DNA of 64,000 bases from Oreohelix idahoensis. Lineage: Eukaryota > Mollusca > Gastropoda > Stylommatophora > Oreohelicidae. The stretch lies in assembly GCA_024509875.1 (NCBI GenBank), contig JAMPIV010018781.1, positions 62,001 through 126,000 of the forward strand, in the 5' to 3' direction. The notes under the pieces are model-generated. The model was not told the DNA's origin. It saw only the letters and a program-made list of their open reading frames with translations, and searched no databases. This document shows, in pieces, positions 56,172 through 64,000 of this stretch; the first letter of the stretch is position 1; each line of letters opens with the position of its first letter. Both the position numbers and the translations under genes were made by a program.

Positions 56172-56753
56172 GTGACAGGCATCAAAGAAGAAATGGCAAC
56201 TCGAAAAGCAGCAGCTGGGAGACTTTTTCAGGCCATAAATTGAGGATTCCTCAGCAAGAGAGAAGCTGGTAAGAAAACGAAGATGGCTGTATACCGCTCC
56301 ACCTATGTCCCAGCCTTGACATATGGATGCGAGTCATGGGCAATGACTACAACCCATAAAAGCCAGATCCAGACCTCAGAAATGAGGTATCTGAGGAAAG
56401 TGGTTGAAATAACAAGAAGAGACATGGTCCGCAACCAGACGAAATGTCAAGGCCTAAAATCCCACCCCCTGCAGACCCAAGTAGAACAGTCCCAATTAAG
56501 ATGGTTTGGCCATGTCTGCAGAATGGGAGAAGATCGGCTACCATGACAAGCATGGGAAACTAAGAGCCAGGGATCCAGACCTCCAGGATGACCCAGAGTC
56601 CACTGGGAGGACAACATTAGACAGTCTTTGAAAGACCGAGGACTGGAGTGGAACCAGGCCAGGAGGTAGACAGCCGATAGGATAGTCTGGCAATCTTTCT
56701 TCCAAACCTCTACACCTCATGGTAGAAGGGGAACGACCAAGGAAGTAAGTAAG
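56172..56753 (+). pseudogene. LINE B polymerase tail and 3' end
   Basis: EEMATRKAAAGRLFQ-like coding (56185-56240), VPALTYGCESWAMTTT (56310), EMRYLRKVVEITRRDM, QLRWFGHVCRMGEDRLP then TGA at 56544-56546, and the shared 3' end ending in AAGT repeats (56742-56755). Confidence 0.88.
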
Positions 56754-56767
56754 TAATTGGGAAGGTG

Positions 56768-57130
56768 AAGGTCTGATGATGTTCTTACAATTTTTATGAC
56801 TTATGGCAAGTGAAAGTCAGTTAAATATCTAACTGGAAACACGAGTCCTTTACACCCTTCCCACTGAACATTATTTTTGTTTGGTGTTTTTGTTTGGTTT
56901 TGTTTAGTTTTATCTCGTGTTTTGTTTGTTGGCTTTTTGTTTTTTTTAAACATACAGGCACAATTGGTAATTTTGATTTGCCATTTTACAATGATTTGAC
57001 CGATGTGATGCCACTTTCCCATATCGGCTGTTATTCTTCTTATTTGGAATTGAAAAGACTATATGTCCTTATTATAACCCATCACAGGTTGAACGGAATA
57101 TTTTTCTTTATAAAAAAAGAATTTATAGAA
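56768..57130 (+). repeat. I-type LINE 3' UTR, right of LINE B
   Basis: aaggtctgatgatgttctta and onward, with the conserved block gatgccactttcccatatcgg ... ttataacccatcacaggttg (57005-57090). This is the right part of the UTR that LINE B split. Confidence 0.8.
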
Positions 57131-57820
57131 AATAAGAATAAGGACTGTCTTGTGATGTTGCTAGCTGGTTTCCACCAACATGTCCCCCATTGACTGTCAG
57201 TGACTATTACTCACCCCTGGTTTTACTGGTAAATATCTTGATTCTTTACATGAGTTCCACATTGGTGATCCTGTCATTCCACTTTAATTATTGTATTTTG
57301 TGCAAGTACCCAAAGTCTGTACATTCATGGCTGTCATGTTTGTTATTGCCCACATACCAGAGCCATACTTATAGGAGCTGAAAATACTTATTTTATATTT
57401 ACTTGGTTTCCTTTTATTAATTATTGTTTCTCAGTTCAGTGACAGTCTGCCTGCCTTCTATATCCTTATTTTGGTATCATTGTCCATTCTTCCATTTGTG
57501 TGTTGCTAACAAAATGCATGCATTAATCCATGTCTCGTAGGAGTGTTCCTCCGTGCACAGTCTGGCTATCATTTGCACATTTATTCTCATGATCTTTGTC
57601 TTTTCTCTGGCTTTTTGACACAGTTGCTGTGATCCCTTATCCACGATTCTCATTTTGTCTTGCGTCTAGTATTTGTTATGAAATTGACTGCTTAGGTCTT
57701 CAGCAAAGTCCTAATTATTGAGTTGTTTTACTTGCTTGCACAGTTATAGTGTCATATTCTTGTAATTCTTGAACAGTATTTGTTAATAATGTAGGTTTAT
57801 CAAAATAATTTCATTCACAG
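57131..57820. other. Upstream region of HSPBAP1 exon, no gene seen
   Basis: A/T-rich, with short frames only. A promoter or an earlier 5' exon of HSPBAP1 may lie here but cannot be pointed out. Confidence 0.4.
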
Positions 57821-57833
57821 TAACTGCTTACAG

Positions 57834-58002
57834 GTTGAAACACATCTTTGAGAAATGTCTGCCAGCCAGCTAGACTTGAGCAAGCCTCACTTGATGACTT
57901 CATTCACAGATAAGTGGCCTTGCCATTCGTGGACTTTCAAAACCTTAGCTACTTTATTGGAAGACAAACAGTTTTTATGTCGTGTCGCTCCAAAGTCTTG
58001 TG
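57834..58002 (+). CDS. HSPBAP1: HSPBAP1 exon with first visible start codon
   Basis: Coding from ATG 57855, with an in-frame TGA upstream at 57849. The protein MSASQLDLSKPHLMT...FTDKWPCHSWTFKTLATLL matches the N-terminal part of HSPB1-associated protein 1, where a W-P-x-x-x-W stretch and an L-x-x-L-L helix precede the JmjC fold. The donor is TG/GTAAGAG after 58002 and leaves one base of a codon. The exon 5' border is either the cttacag at 57833 or the ttcacag at 57820, so a noncoding upstream exon is likely. Relatives have about 30 more N-terminal residues, so an upstream coding start cannot be excluded. Confidence 0.8.
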
Positions 58003-58666
58003 GTAAGAGTTTGAAAAAAATAATTAATAAAATCAACTTCTTAGTCATAGTTTTAAGACACAATCCACTTTAATGCCTTAACAGCTTTCTTAGTTCCTCT
58101 CTGTTCATATTGTTTTCATAATAGTATGTTATATGACACTTCTTCTTACCGTAGTAATGATTTTCTTAAAAAGGCCTCTAAAAATGTTGTTACTTTTCTC
58201 CAACCTTCATCCTTATCATTATTTTTTTTAGCAATGTCCATCCTCAGTGTTATTCATGAGACATCTGCAGTTATTTTGTTATCCTCTGTTTAATCCTCCA
58301 CTATTGCTCTTAATGACAAGTCTGTAATAATATTGTTGCTATCAATTTTCCAGAAGTCTGTATTATTTTATTTGAATTCTTCTTCCTTCATTAATTTGTC
58401 TTTGAGATTATCATAATTAAAAATAAACTTTTTCAGTTGTTTAGAAATGTAATCATTGAGAGGTCCTTAAATATGTTTATATTTTAATTGAGTTTACCAT
58501 ACCTAGATAAATTTTATGTCTTAAAGTCTTATTAGTTTAAAATCTTCCAGCAGTTTCCAGACAAGTACTAATAAATGAGTTTTACAGAAAACCTAACTTA
58601 CAAGATGAAGAATTTTGACAGATCACATTTTAAGCATTAGTCACTTTAAATAGTATTATCATTTGT

Positions 58667-58789
58667 CTTCTTCTTTGATCCTTAGCTGCCGACCGTCAAA
58701 GCAGTCAGTGGCCATTATGCCTGGTGGCGTCTTGTAGGGCAACAACAAATTGATTCCACTTTGCTCGGTCGGCGGCCATCCTTCGTACA
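58667..58789 (-). mobile_element. LINE A 3'-end micro-copy
   Basis: 123 bp matching the LINE A 3' end at 12137-12260 (cagtcagtggccat, tgcctggtggcgtcttgtag, ggcggccatccttcgtac). It is flanked by the 12-bp duplication attatcatttgt (58655-58666 and 58790-58801). Confidence 0.93.
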
Positions 58790-58985
58790 ATTATCATTTG
58801 TACTCAGCGTAATTTCCTTACTTTTTTTTTCTGTTCATTTTGGGTGATGGTTGAGAAAACCAGTTGACAGCATTACAAGGCAGTCCATATTCTGGGATCC
58901 CCAAGATAAAAGTATTAGAGAGCGGCATAAGAACACTTGGAGAAGAGAATTAAAGACTGAAAGGATCAAGAAGACATGAAGAGAA

Positions 58986-59511
58986 CCAGGGTTGTGGAGT
59001 TGGTTAAAAAAGTTTCAGATTCCAGCTCAAAACTTGTATAAGTGCAACTTTGACTCCAGTAAAAAATAATTATCTTCATGACTGTGGTGCCTGACTTAGA
59101 CTGTGACTGTGGTGCCTGACTTAGACTGTGACTGTGGTGACTGACTTAGACTGTGTCTGTGGTGCCTGACTTAGACTGTGACTGTGGTGCCTGACTTAGA
59201 CTGTGACTGTGGTGCCTGACTTAGACTGTGTTTTACCAAAGTGTTTTTACTGACCTCATCTTTCTTGACTTCTAGGCCTTCATGGTGTGCTGGGAATTTT
59301 TACCTGTAGTGGCAGAAATATTAATAAGTGACTTTTACAATCATATAAAGGGGGTCTATCCTGTCATGCTGCAAAAAACTGGAGTTAATTGATGGAGTAG
59401 GTGAAAAACATTTCTGGCTGCAACTCTGACGGCATCCAAAAATAACTTGACTGTACCCGCAAATAACTAACACAATGACTCCAATTCCTGACTCTGACTC
59501 CACAACCCTGG
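58986..59511. mobile_element. Short DNA transposon-like element (MITE)
   Basis: Terminal inverted repeats of about 15 bp: ccagggttgtggagt (58988-59002) and actccacaaccctgg (59497-59511). It sits within a LINE tail and contains the minisatellite at 59081-59230. No clear target duplication. Confidence 0.65.
59081..59230. repeat. 25-bp minisatellite, six units
   Basis: Six 25-bp units (actgtggtgcctgactta-gactgtg), exactly 150 bp, with two single-base variants. Confidence 0.97.
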
Positions 59512-59694
59512 AGAGAGGTGGAGAAGATGGTACAGACAAGAGAACCTGGCATGAACTTACTGAAAGGCTATGCTCCACAGTAGCTGAAATGTCATGAATG
59601 AATGAATTGTGATTCTAAATTGAATATTTATCTTAATCATCATCATAACTGTTATTGAACCTGCAGCTGAGATAATTTTGTTTGCATTGACTAG

Positions 59695-59880
59695 GTCAGA
59701 AAATGGAGACACAGTGCTCACATCAAGATGTCACCATTGAGCAGTTTTGTGATTGGCTGGATGGCAGAGCAGATGAGAGCAACCCACTCAGCAGTTTTAA
59801 AAGGGAAGAGAACTCTTGCTATGTTGATTATAAGTACATGAAAGATATGTTTGAAGATCATCCAGAAACTTTTGAAGAAG
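59695..59880 (+). CDS. HSPBAP1: HSPBAP1 exon
   Basis: The acceptor is ttgactag/gtcag and the donor is gaag/GTAGTT. Joined in phase with the previous exon (one base plus two), it reads GQKMETQCSHQDVTIEQFCDW, then YVDYKYMKDMFEDHPETFEE. This follows the family closely: a WxxG-type loop, then the conserved YxDYKY strand before the JmjC core. The exon ends one base into a codon. No stops. Confidence 0.9.
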
Positions 59881-60024
59881 GTAGTTATTTGTTATTTTAT
59901 CATTTACTTGTGTACACATGCTTATATCATCTTGCTAACATGTGTATGTAATCTCTACATGAAAAAAAGGGACTTCATTAAAACACATTTTTCTCTCCCC
60001 ATCTGCTTTTTTTTTAAACTGCTT

Positions 60025-60232
60025 ACAAAGCATGGATCCATCACTGCAGCTTGTCCCCCTTGCAAGAAGCCTGCATCAAAGCACATACTCCCACAGAAGT
60101 GATTTTTGTAGCTGTTTGTTTGACATGATGAGTTTGCCAGCTGCATCAACAATCTTAAAAGAGTTGCCTTTTTACAATATGCCTTGGGGAGCAGAAGTCC
60201 TTGTCTTTCTTTGTCTCCTTAGAGACCTCTGG
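60025..60232 (+). repeat. Family V repeat, copy 7
   Basis: catggatccatcactgcagc, cctgcatcaaagcacatact, ttttgtagctgtttgtttga, catgatgagtttgccagctg, tttgtctccttagagacctc: the full core of the family. Its 3' edge passes straight into the 26-bp tandem repeat. Confidence 0.75.
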
Positions 60233-60466
60233 AAACTACACAATAAAACTGATTGCTGAAACTACACATTAAAACTGATTGCTGAAACTACACAATAAAA
60301 CTGATTGCTGAAACTACACATTAAAACTGATTGCTGAAACTACACATTAAAACTGATTGCTGAAACTACACATTAAAACTGATTGCTGAAACTACACAAT
60401 AAAACTGATTGCTGAAACTACACATTAAAACTGATTGCTGAAACTACACATTAAAACTGATTGCTG
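60233..60466. repeat. 26-bp tandem repeat, nine units
   Basis: Nine 26-bp units (aaactacacattaaaactga-ttgctg, with cac-a/t-a variants), 234 bp exactly. It begins where the family V copy would have its 3' tail. Confidence 0.97.
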
Positions 60467-60698
60467 AAACTAAAAATTTTTTTTAATTCAATTGATTTTT
60501 TAATATGATTGAGCAGTACAGTAACAACTTGCGATATTTCGGGAAAAATCATTTGAGTTTTTAAATAGATTTTGTTCCTTACATTTTTTGGATGATTTAC
60601 CTGAAATTCAGCATAAGCTTACTTTATTTTATTATTTTTTTTATGAAGGTGGGCTTTGTAATCTGATTTTGTGTGTTGTGTTAAAATCTGTTTCCTAG

Positions 60699-60831
60699 TC
60701 CAGTGGAAAGATTTTGGCTTGATTGGATATGATGGCTATGACAGCACTATCTGGCTAAGCAGTGAAGGGGCAAACACTCCTGGCCATCAGGATACTTATG
60801 GATTTAATCTTATAACTCAGATTTGTGGCAG
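60699..60831 (+). CDS. HSPBAP1: HSPBAP1 exon, JmjC iron-binding H-x-D
   Basis: The acceptor is tttcctag/tccag and the donor is gcag/GTAGGC. In phase: VQWKDFGLIGYDGYD, STIWLSSEGANTPGHQDTYG, FNLITQICG. The GHQDTYG segment carries the H-x-D pair that binds Fe(II) in JmjC dioxygenases, and the Asn/Thr-rich strand before it is typical of the HSPBAP1/FIH-like group. HSPBAP1 proteins are JmjC-domain proteins that bind the small heat-shock protein HSPB1; the enzymatic substrate is not settled. The exon ends two bases into an Arg codon. Confidence 0.93.
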
Positions 60832-61134
60832 GTAGGCATACAGTTTGTTTTATGAACACAAAATCATTGTATCTTTTGTTTAAGCCTTGTTCTGTCTTTG
60901 GCTCTGTACTGACCTCAAGCATGTGTCTCATCATTCAGTCTCCCTTTGTTTTCACTGCCAGTTACTGACTCACTGAAGTAGCCATTATGTCACATATACA
61001 TAGAAACATTAAAGTAGTTTGTGTGAAATGTCAAGTTTCCTCAAACTGCAAATACTGTTCAAAACAATAGAATTGTCAGAAAGCACATTGGTAAAACTAA
61101 AAGAAACATGAAATGTGTGTATGCTTCTTCTGTT

Positions 61135-61300
61135 CGCTTCTCGCCTGTTATGGAGCATGGAGCCACATCTGCATTTGGTCCCGTTGTGGGAAGCCCGCAT
61201 TAGAGCATTCATATGCTCTTGCAGCGGTTGGTTCTTTAGCAATTCATTTGACATGATGAGGTTGTCAGCTCTATACACAACCTTTTATTAGTTGCATCAT
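61135..61300 (+). repeat. Family V repeat, copy 8
   Basis: gcatggagccacatctgcat, ttagagcattcatatgctct, gcagcggttggttctttagc, catttgacatgatgaggttg. Confidence 0.75.
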
Positions 61301-61436
61301 GTAATGTACCAGAGAGATTAGTAGTCCTATTCTTTGTGAACTATCTGCATATCCCATATAATGATAAAATGTTATAGAACATAATTTTGGTACTATGATT
61401 ATAAAGCATCATCACTTCCCTTCTTGCTCCCTGTGT

Positions 61437-61670
61437 GCAGCATTAAACCACCATTGTAGCTGTTTTCTTGTCCAGATGGGCTGTATCATCAGAACATTCA
61501 TGGGCTCTTGAAGCAGTGCTTTCTGTAGCAATTTGTTTTACATGATGAGGTTGCTAGTCCCCATACACAACCTCCTATCACTCACCTCTTGACACGCCGG
61601 AGGGAGCAGTATTCCAGTTCTTTCATTGTCTCCTCGGAGACCCCAGGAAACCATACGGGGCATTATAAAT
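61437..61670 (+). repeat. Family V repeat, copy 9 (longest)
   Basis: Contains the core plus the 3' part: cacctcttgacacgccggag, ggagcagtattccagttctt, tcattgtctcctcggagacc, ccaggaaacc. It is the best reference copy in the window. Confidence 0.78.
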
Positions 61671-61746
61671 CACACACAACAAAATGTTTCCTCACAGGAT
61701 TGTCTTTTCTTGTCTAGACCTGAACTGATGAATTCCTCTACTTCAG

Positions 61747-61879
61747 AAAGCTGTGGATCCTGTTCCCTCCAGAAGATAGCCTGTATCTGTACCCAACACG
61801 AGTGCCATATGAGGAATCCAGCATATTCACGGAGGTCAATATCAGAAGACCTGATCTTCAGTCTCACCCAAAATTTAAG
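61747..61879 (+). CDS. HSPBAP1: HSPBAP1 exon (PPED...YPTR block), last one in window
   Basis: The acceptor is acttcag/aaag and the donor is aag/GTACAG. In phase: RKLWILFPPEDSLYLYPTR, then VPYEESSIFTEVN, IRRPDLQSHPKFK, the most conserved segment of the family. It ends in phase 0. The following exon, with the second iron-binding His and the PGQ...FVP..WWH block, is not found before 64000 and must lie to the right. The plus strand beyond 61880 is intron. Confidence 0.93.
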
Positions 61880-61927
61880 GTACAGTTTCAAAATAAGAAT
61901 CCAGATCCTCAAGGGACACATCCTCTG

Positions 61928-62585
61928 ACATACCATATTTGCCGGCTAATGAGACACATTTTCCCCCCTAAAAATCTGTCTCAAAAATGGGATGCGTCTT
62001 ATATGTCGAGAGATGAAATTTCAGGTGGAATTTTGAAAGGCCAAAATCTGCTAGTCTGTGTTTTTATTGATAAACCATTTAAAGGATTCATGAAGGAAAT
62101 ATGAAACAGCTGGATGTAGTCTTCAGATTTTGAAGTGACACTGACAGGAAGAAGGAAGAGGCCTACTATTTTGAAAGTGTGTGAGTGGGTTAAAACTTCA
62201 TGGGATGCAGTGAAACCGGAGATAATTGTTAAATCATTTAACACATATAACATTAGTAATACCCTTGACGGTACTGAGGATATTTTATTGTTTGAAGACA
62301 GCGCTGACTCGGTTTCTGATATAGAAGAGATTTCAAGAGATGGTTTATCTATCTCTGAAGTTGACGGTTTTCTGGGTTTTGAGGGTGAAGATTAAAACCT
62401 TTAATGAGTTGTTTTCCCTTGATAGATTTTTTTTTTTACATACCTATTCCCTGACAATTACTTCAATTAATTTCAATAAATGTATGATGAGATGTATTCA
62501 CATTATTTTTTCACAACAAATGTCCATGGAAAAAGGGGTGTGTCCTTTATGCTCATGCATCTTATTGGCCAGCAAATACAGTAAT
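61928..62585 (+). mobile_element. pogo/Tigger-like DNA transposon, internally deleted
   Basis: The ends are imperfect inverted repeats: ccatatttgccggctaatga at 61933 and, reversed, ctgtatttgctggccaataa ending near 62579. Each is bordered by TA, the usual target duplication of Tc1/pogo elements. The interior (about 62130-62394) encodes the tail of a transposase (KRPTILKVCEWVKTSWDAV, IVKSFNTYNISN) with an acidic C-terminus; the catalytic DDE region is missing. It lies in an HSPBAP1 intron. Confidence 0.72.
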
Positions 62586-62939
62586 TCTTTTCATCAGCAA
62601 GGTTCTTATCTTATTTCATTGTCTTTGTTTTGTCTGATGCATATGATGTGAAGTGTCACATATGGGGATAGGAAGTGCAGCTGATGTGCTGTGACATATT
62701 GTTTCTTTAAGATATCTGCTGTCTATCCTCTTGACCCATATTCATCTGGGTCTTTCTCTATATAAAGACTTCAGCTCCCCAAAGAGCATAAGGCCCAAGC
62801 TAAACACATTTTGAGAGCTACGTTGCAGCTTTACGTCACATGTTAAAAGACGAGGATGGATAACTTTGCTGAGTACTCTCAGAGTCATGTGGGACTGAGG
62901 ATGTGGCCGTATTTGAAATGGTATTACAAGATCACTAAT
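62586..62939. other. No recognisable gene
   Basis: Intronic sequence with short frames only. Confidence 0.5.
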
Positions 62940-63060
62940 GTGGATCAAGATGAGAAGACAACGCTAGTGATGAACAGGATACACATTAAGGAAACCTGTT
63001 GATAGCATTACAGGGCAGTCCTTGTTCTGGAATCCCTAGGTAAGAGAGGTACAGGGAAAC
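62940..63060 (+). pseudogene. RTE-like LINE tail fragment
   Basis: aacctgttgatagcattaca and onward encode the same KPVDSIT...QSLFWNP block as the minus-strand copy at 63.7-63.8 kb. Confidence 0.7.
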
Positions 63061-63079
63061 CGAACAACAGGTGGAGAAT

Positions 63080-63335
63080 GGACATTCTTCTTCTTTATAC
63101 ACTGCTTTCTCTGTTCCTCACATGTTGGGGCATCTTTGAAGGAGATGTTCAGCAGTCATTTTATCAGTGCCACAGCCACACTCCTGCCTTGTAGCTATAT
63201 GGCAGCTTGTAAACCCTGTTTTACTACTGGTAGGTTCAACCAAGCTGGACTGGTCTGCGTAGGTAGGGGTTAAACAAAAGCTGGTACCCTGGTCCTTCAG
63301 GTTGGGTGTTTTAGCGCAGCGCCGACACCCCTGTC
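63080..63335 (-). pseudogene. LINE C-terminal Cys/His tail fragment
   Basis: The minus strand encodes HIATRQECGCGTDKMTAEHLLQRCP, a C-x-C...H...C tail typical of LINE polymerase ends, followed by a stop and a GAA-type tail near 63085. Confidence 0.65.
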
Positions 63336-63359
63336 TATGAAAACAATCACACATGTTAC

Positions 63360-64000
63360 GGAAACGGCAACAAATGGAAAAACGTTTATGCGGGACGGAC
63401 ATCTGGAGTCTCAGGCTCATATGACTGTCAGTGGTGAAAGCCGAAAGGAGGCCATTGGCATGAAAATGGATGCCCCGACCGCTAACCACAAAACTAGAAT
63501 TGGATTTTGGAACGTCAGAACTATGAATGAGGCAGGAAAGCTGAGACAGATCACAGCAGAGATTCATTCATTCATAACCCTCCACTCCCAAATGAGCATA
63601 GGCCTTCAACAAACACATGCCAAGTCCTCTTGTCACGTGCCATCATCTCAAGTTCTTTCCACGTTCTCCTTATCATTTTCGCCTCTATTTCCAGCTCTCT
63701 TCTCCATGTGCTTCTTGGTCTACCTCTGCTTCTCTTGCCCTGGGGATTCCAGAACAAGGACTGCCTTGTAATGCTATCAACAGGTTTCCTCAGTGTGTTA
63801 CCGGGGCCCGAAAGGGGAGCAAAGAATAGTAACACTGTTCCCTGCCAAGCATGTCGTAGAAAGCAACTAAGGAGGGTTGGGCATGGGGCCGGTTACCCCA
63901 TCCCGTAAAAAATTTAAACCACAAAAAACAGCAGAGATGAGGAACTATAAATTACATATCCTGGGAATAAGTGAGAGCAGATGGACCGGGACGGGGAGAA
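63360..64000 (+). pseudogene. LINE A 5' region, interrupted, leaving the window
   Basis: 63385-63563 encodes KTFMRDGHLESQAHMT and IGFWNVRTMNEAGKLRQITAE, the LINE A N-terminus and start of the endonuclease. It is split by an insert (63564-63927) and resumes at 63939 with MRNYKLHILGISESRW to the window end. The two halves share the duplicated acagcagagat. Confidence 0.9.
63564..63927 (-). mobile_element. Short RTE-like retroposon made of LINE ends
   Basis: 364 bp flanked by the 11-bp duplication acagcagagat (63553-63563 and 63928-63938). On the minus strand it begins with a noncoding block (ttacgggatggggtaaccgg, 63905-63886), then encodes PVDSITRQSLFWNPQGKRSR, GRPRSTWRRELEIEAKM and a stop near 63574, and ends in a GAAT repeat. 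A LINE 5'-UTR-like start joined to the 3' coding end suggests an internally deleted LINE or a LINE-derived SINE. Confidence 0.82.

Larger units (their letters stand above)
51755..56753 (+). mobile_element. LINE B, full-length RTE-like LINE with a later 1.9-kb insertion
   Basis: It runs from the 5' end (gcccagctgaaaaagg) through endonuclease and RT to about 54257, is interrupted by foreign sequence (54258-56171), and resumes for the polymerase tail up to the AAGT-type 3' tail at 56753. It is flanked by the 14-bp duplication taattgggaaggtg (51741-51754 with one mismatch, and 56754-56767), and interrupts an I-type LINE 3' UTR that continues at 56768. Confidence 0.85.
58845..59590 (+). pseudogene. 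RTE-like LINE tail, split by an insertion
   Basis: 58865-58985 encodes a QFTALQGSP-type and TWRRELK-type tail and resumes at 59512 (GTDKRTWHELTERLCS). The two halves correspond to the continuous tail at 63572-63835 (minus). The part in between (58986-59511) is foreign. Confidence 0.7.
58003..59694 (+). other. HSPBAP1 intron, filled with repeats
   Basis: GTAAGAG...CTAG borders. Contains a LINE A 3' end, an RTE-like LINE tail, a short DNA-transposon-like element and a 25-bp minisatellite (listed separately). 58003-58666 shows nothing else. Confidence 0.8.
59881..60698 (+). other. HSPBAP1 intron with family V repeat and tandem array
   Basis: GTAGTT...TTTCCTAG borders. The coding frame runs on briefly past the donor into the intron by chance. 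Confidence 0.85.
60832..61746 (+). other. HSPBAP1 intron with two family V repeats
   Basis: GTAGGC...ACTTCAG borders, 915 bp. Confidence 0.85.

Overview
This is a stretch of animal (metazoan) nuclear DNA made almost entirely of transposable elements stacked inside one another, with one ordinary host gene at the right end. The evidence for an animal genome is spliced exons of an HSPBAP1-type JmjC gene, tRNA-derived SINEs, I-type and RTE-like LINEs, Ty3/Gypsy LTR elements and many TG/TA microsatellites. The species cannot be fixed from sequence alone. The repeat mix would suit a mollusc or another marine invertebrate, but that is a weak guess. There is no bacterial, plasmid or CRISPR signal.

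Layout. 1-1.9 kb: two LINE remnants and a TG/TA microsatellite. 1.94-11.64 kb: an old Ty3/Gypsy element (element 1) with recognisable LTRs and a 5-bp target duplication. It has lost its integrase core and both reverse transcriptase catalytic aspartates that can be checked. 12.1-15.6 kb: a minus-strand LINE (LINE A) split by a tRNA-derived SINE. 18.7-22.7 kb: an I/jockey-like LINE with a CCHC ORF1 and an ORF2. 23.9-34.3 kb: a young, nearly intact Ty3/Gypsy element (element 2), with about 99% identical 1.87-kb LTRs, target duplication gtttt and only two frameshifts. Both Gypsy elements have Gypsy-type proteins. In element 2 the complete order is protease, integrase, reverse transcriptase, RNase H (the Gmr1-like, Copia-style order). 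35.7-42.5 kb: RNase H-bearing I-type LINE pieces and an R2-like fragment with a restriction-like endonuclease. 43.3-48.9 kb: a pol-less LTR element whose Gag protein carries a LIN28-like cold-shock domain followed by two CCHC knuckles. This is the most unusual object in the window. 48.9-57.1 kb: I-type LINE fragments interrupted by a full-length RTE-like LINE (LINE B) and rearranged by a local duplication. 57.8-61.9 kb: four exons of HSPBAP1, plus strand, with introns full of repeats. 62-64 kb: a pogo/Tigger-like DNA transposon remnant and more LINE A fragments.

The elements can be dated relative to each other by nesting. LINE B copies inserted into the gag of element 1 and into an I-type LINE 3' UTR. 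A SINE entered the LTR of element 2 before its last transposition and is now copied in both LTRs. The LIN28-Gag element inserted next to a LINE B target duplication after (or in only one copy of) a local duplication, because the paralogous site at about 51.3 kb is empty.

Limits: everything was read by eye. Percent identities are rough counts, exon limits come from splice consensus and reading phase, and clade names for LINEs are approximate.
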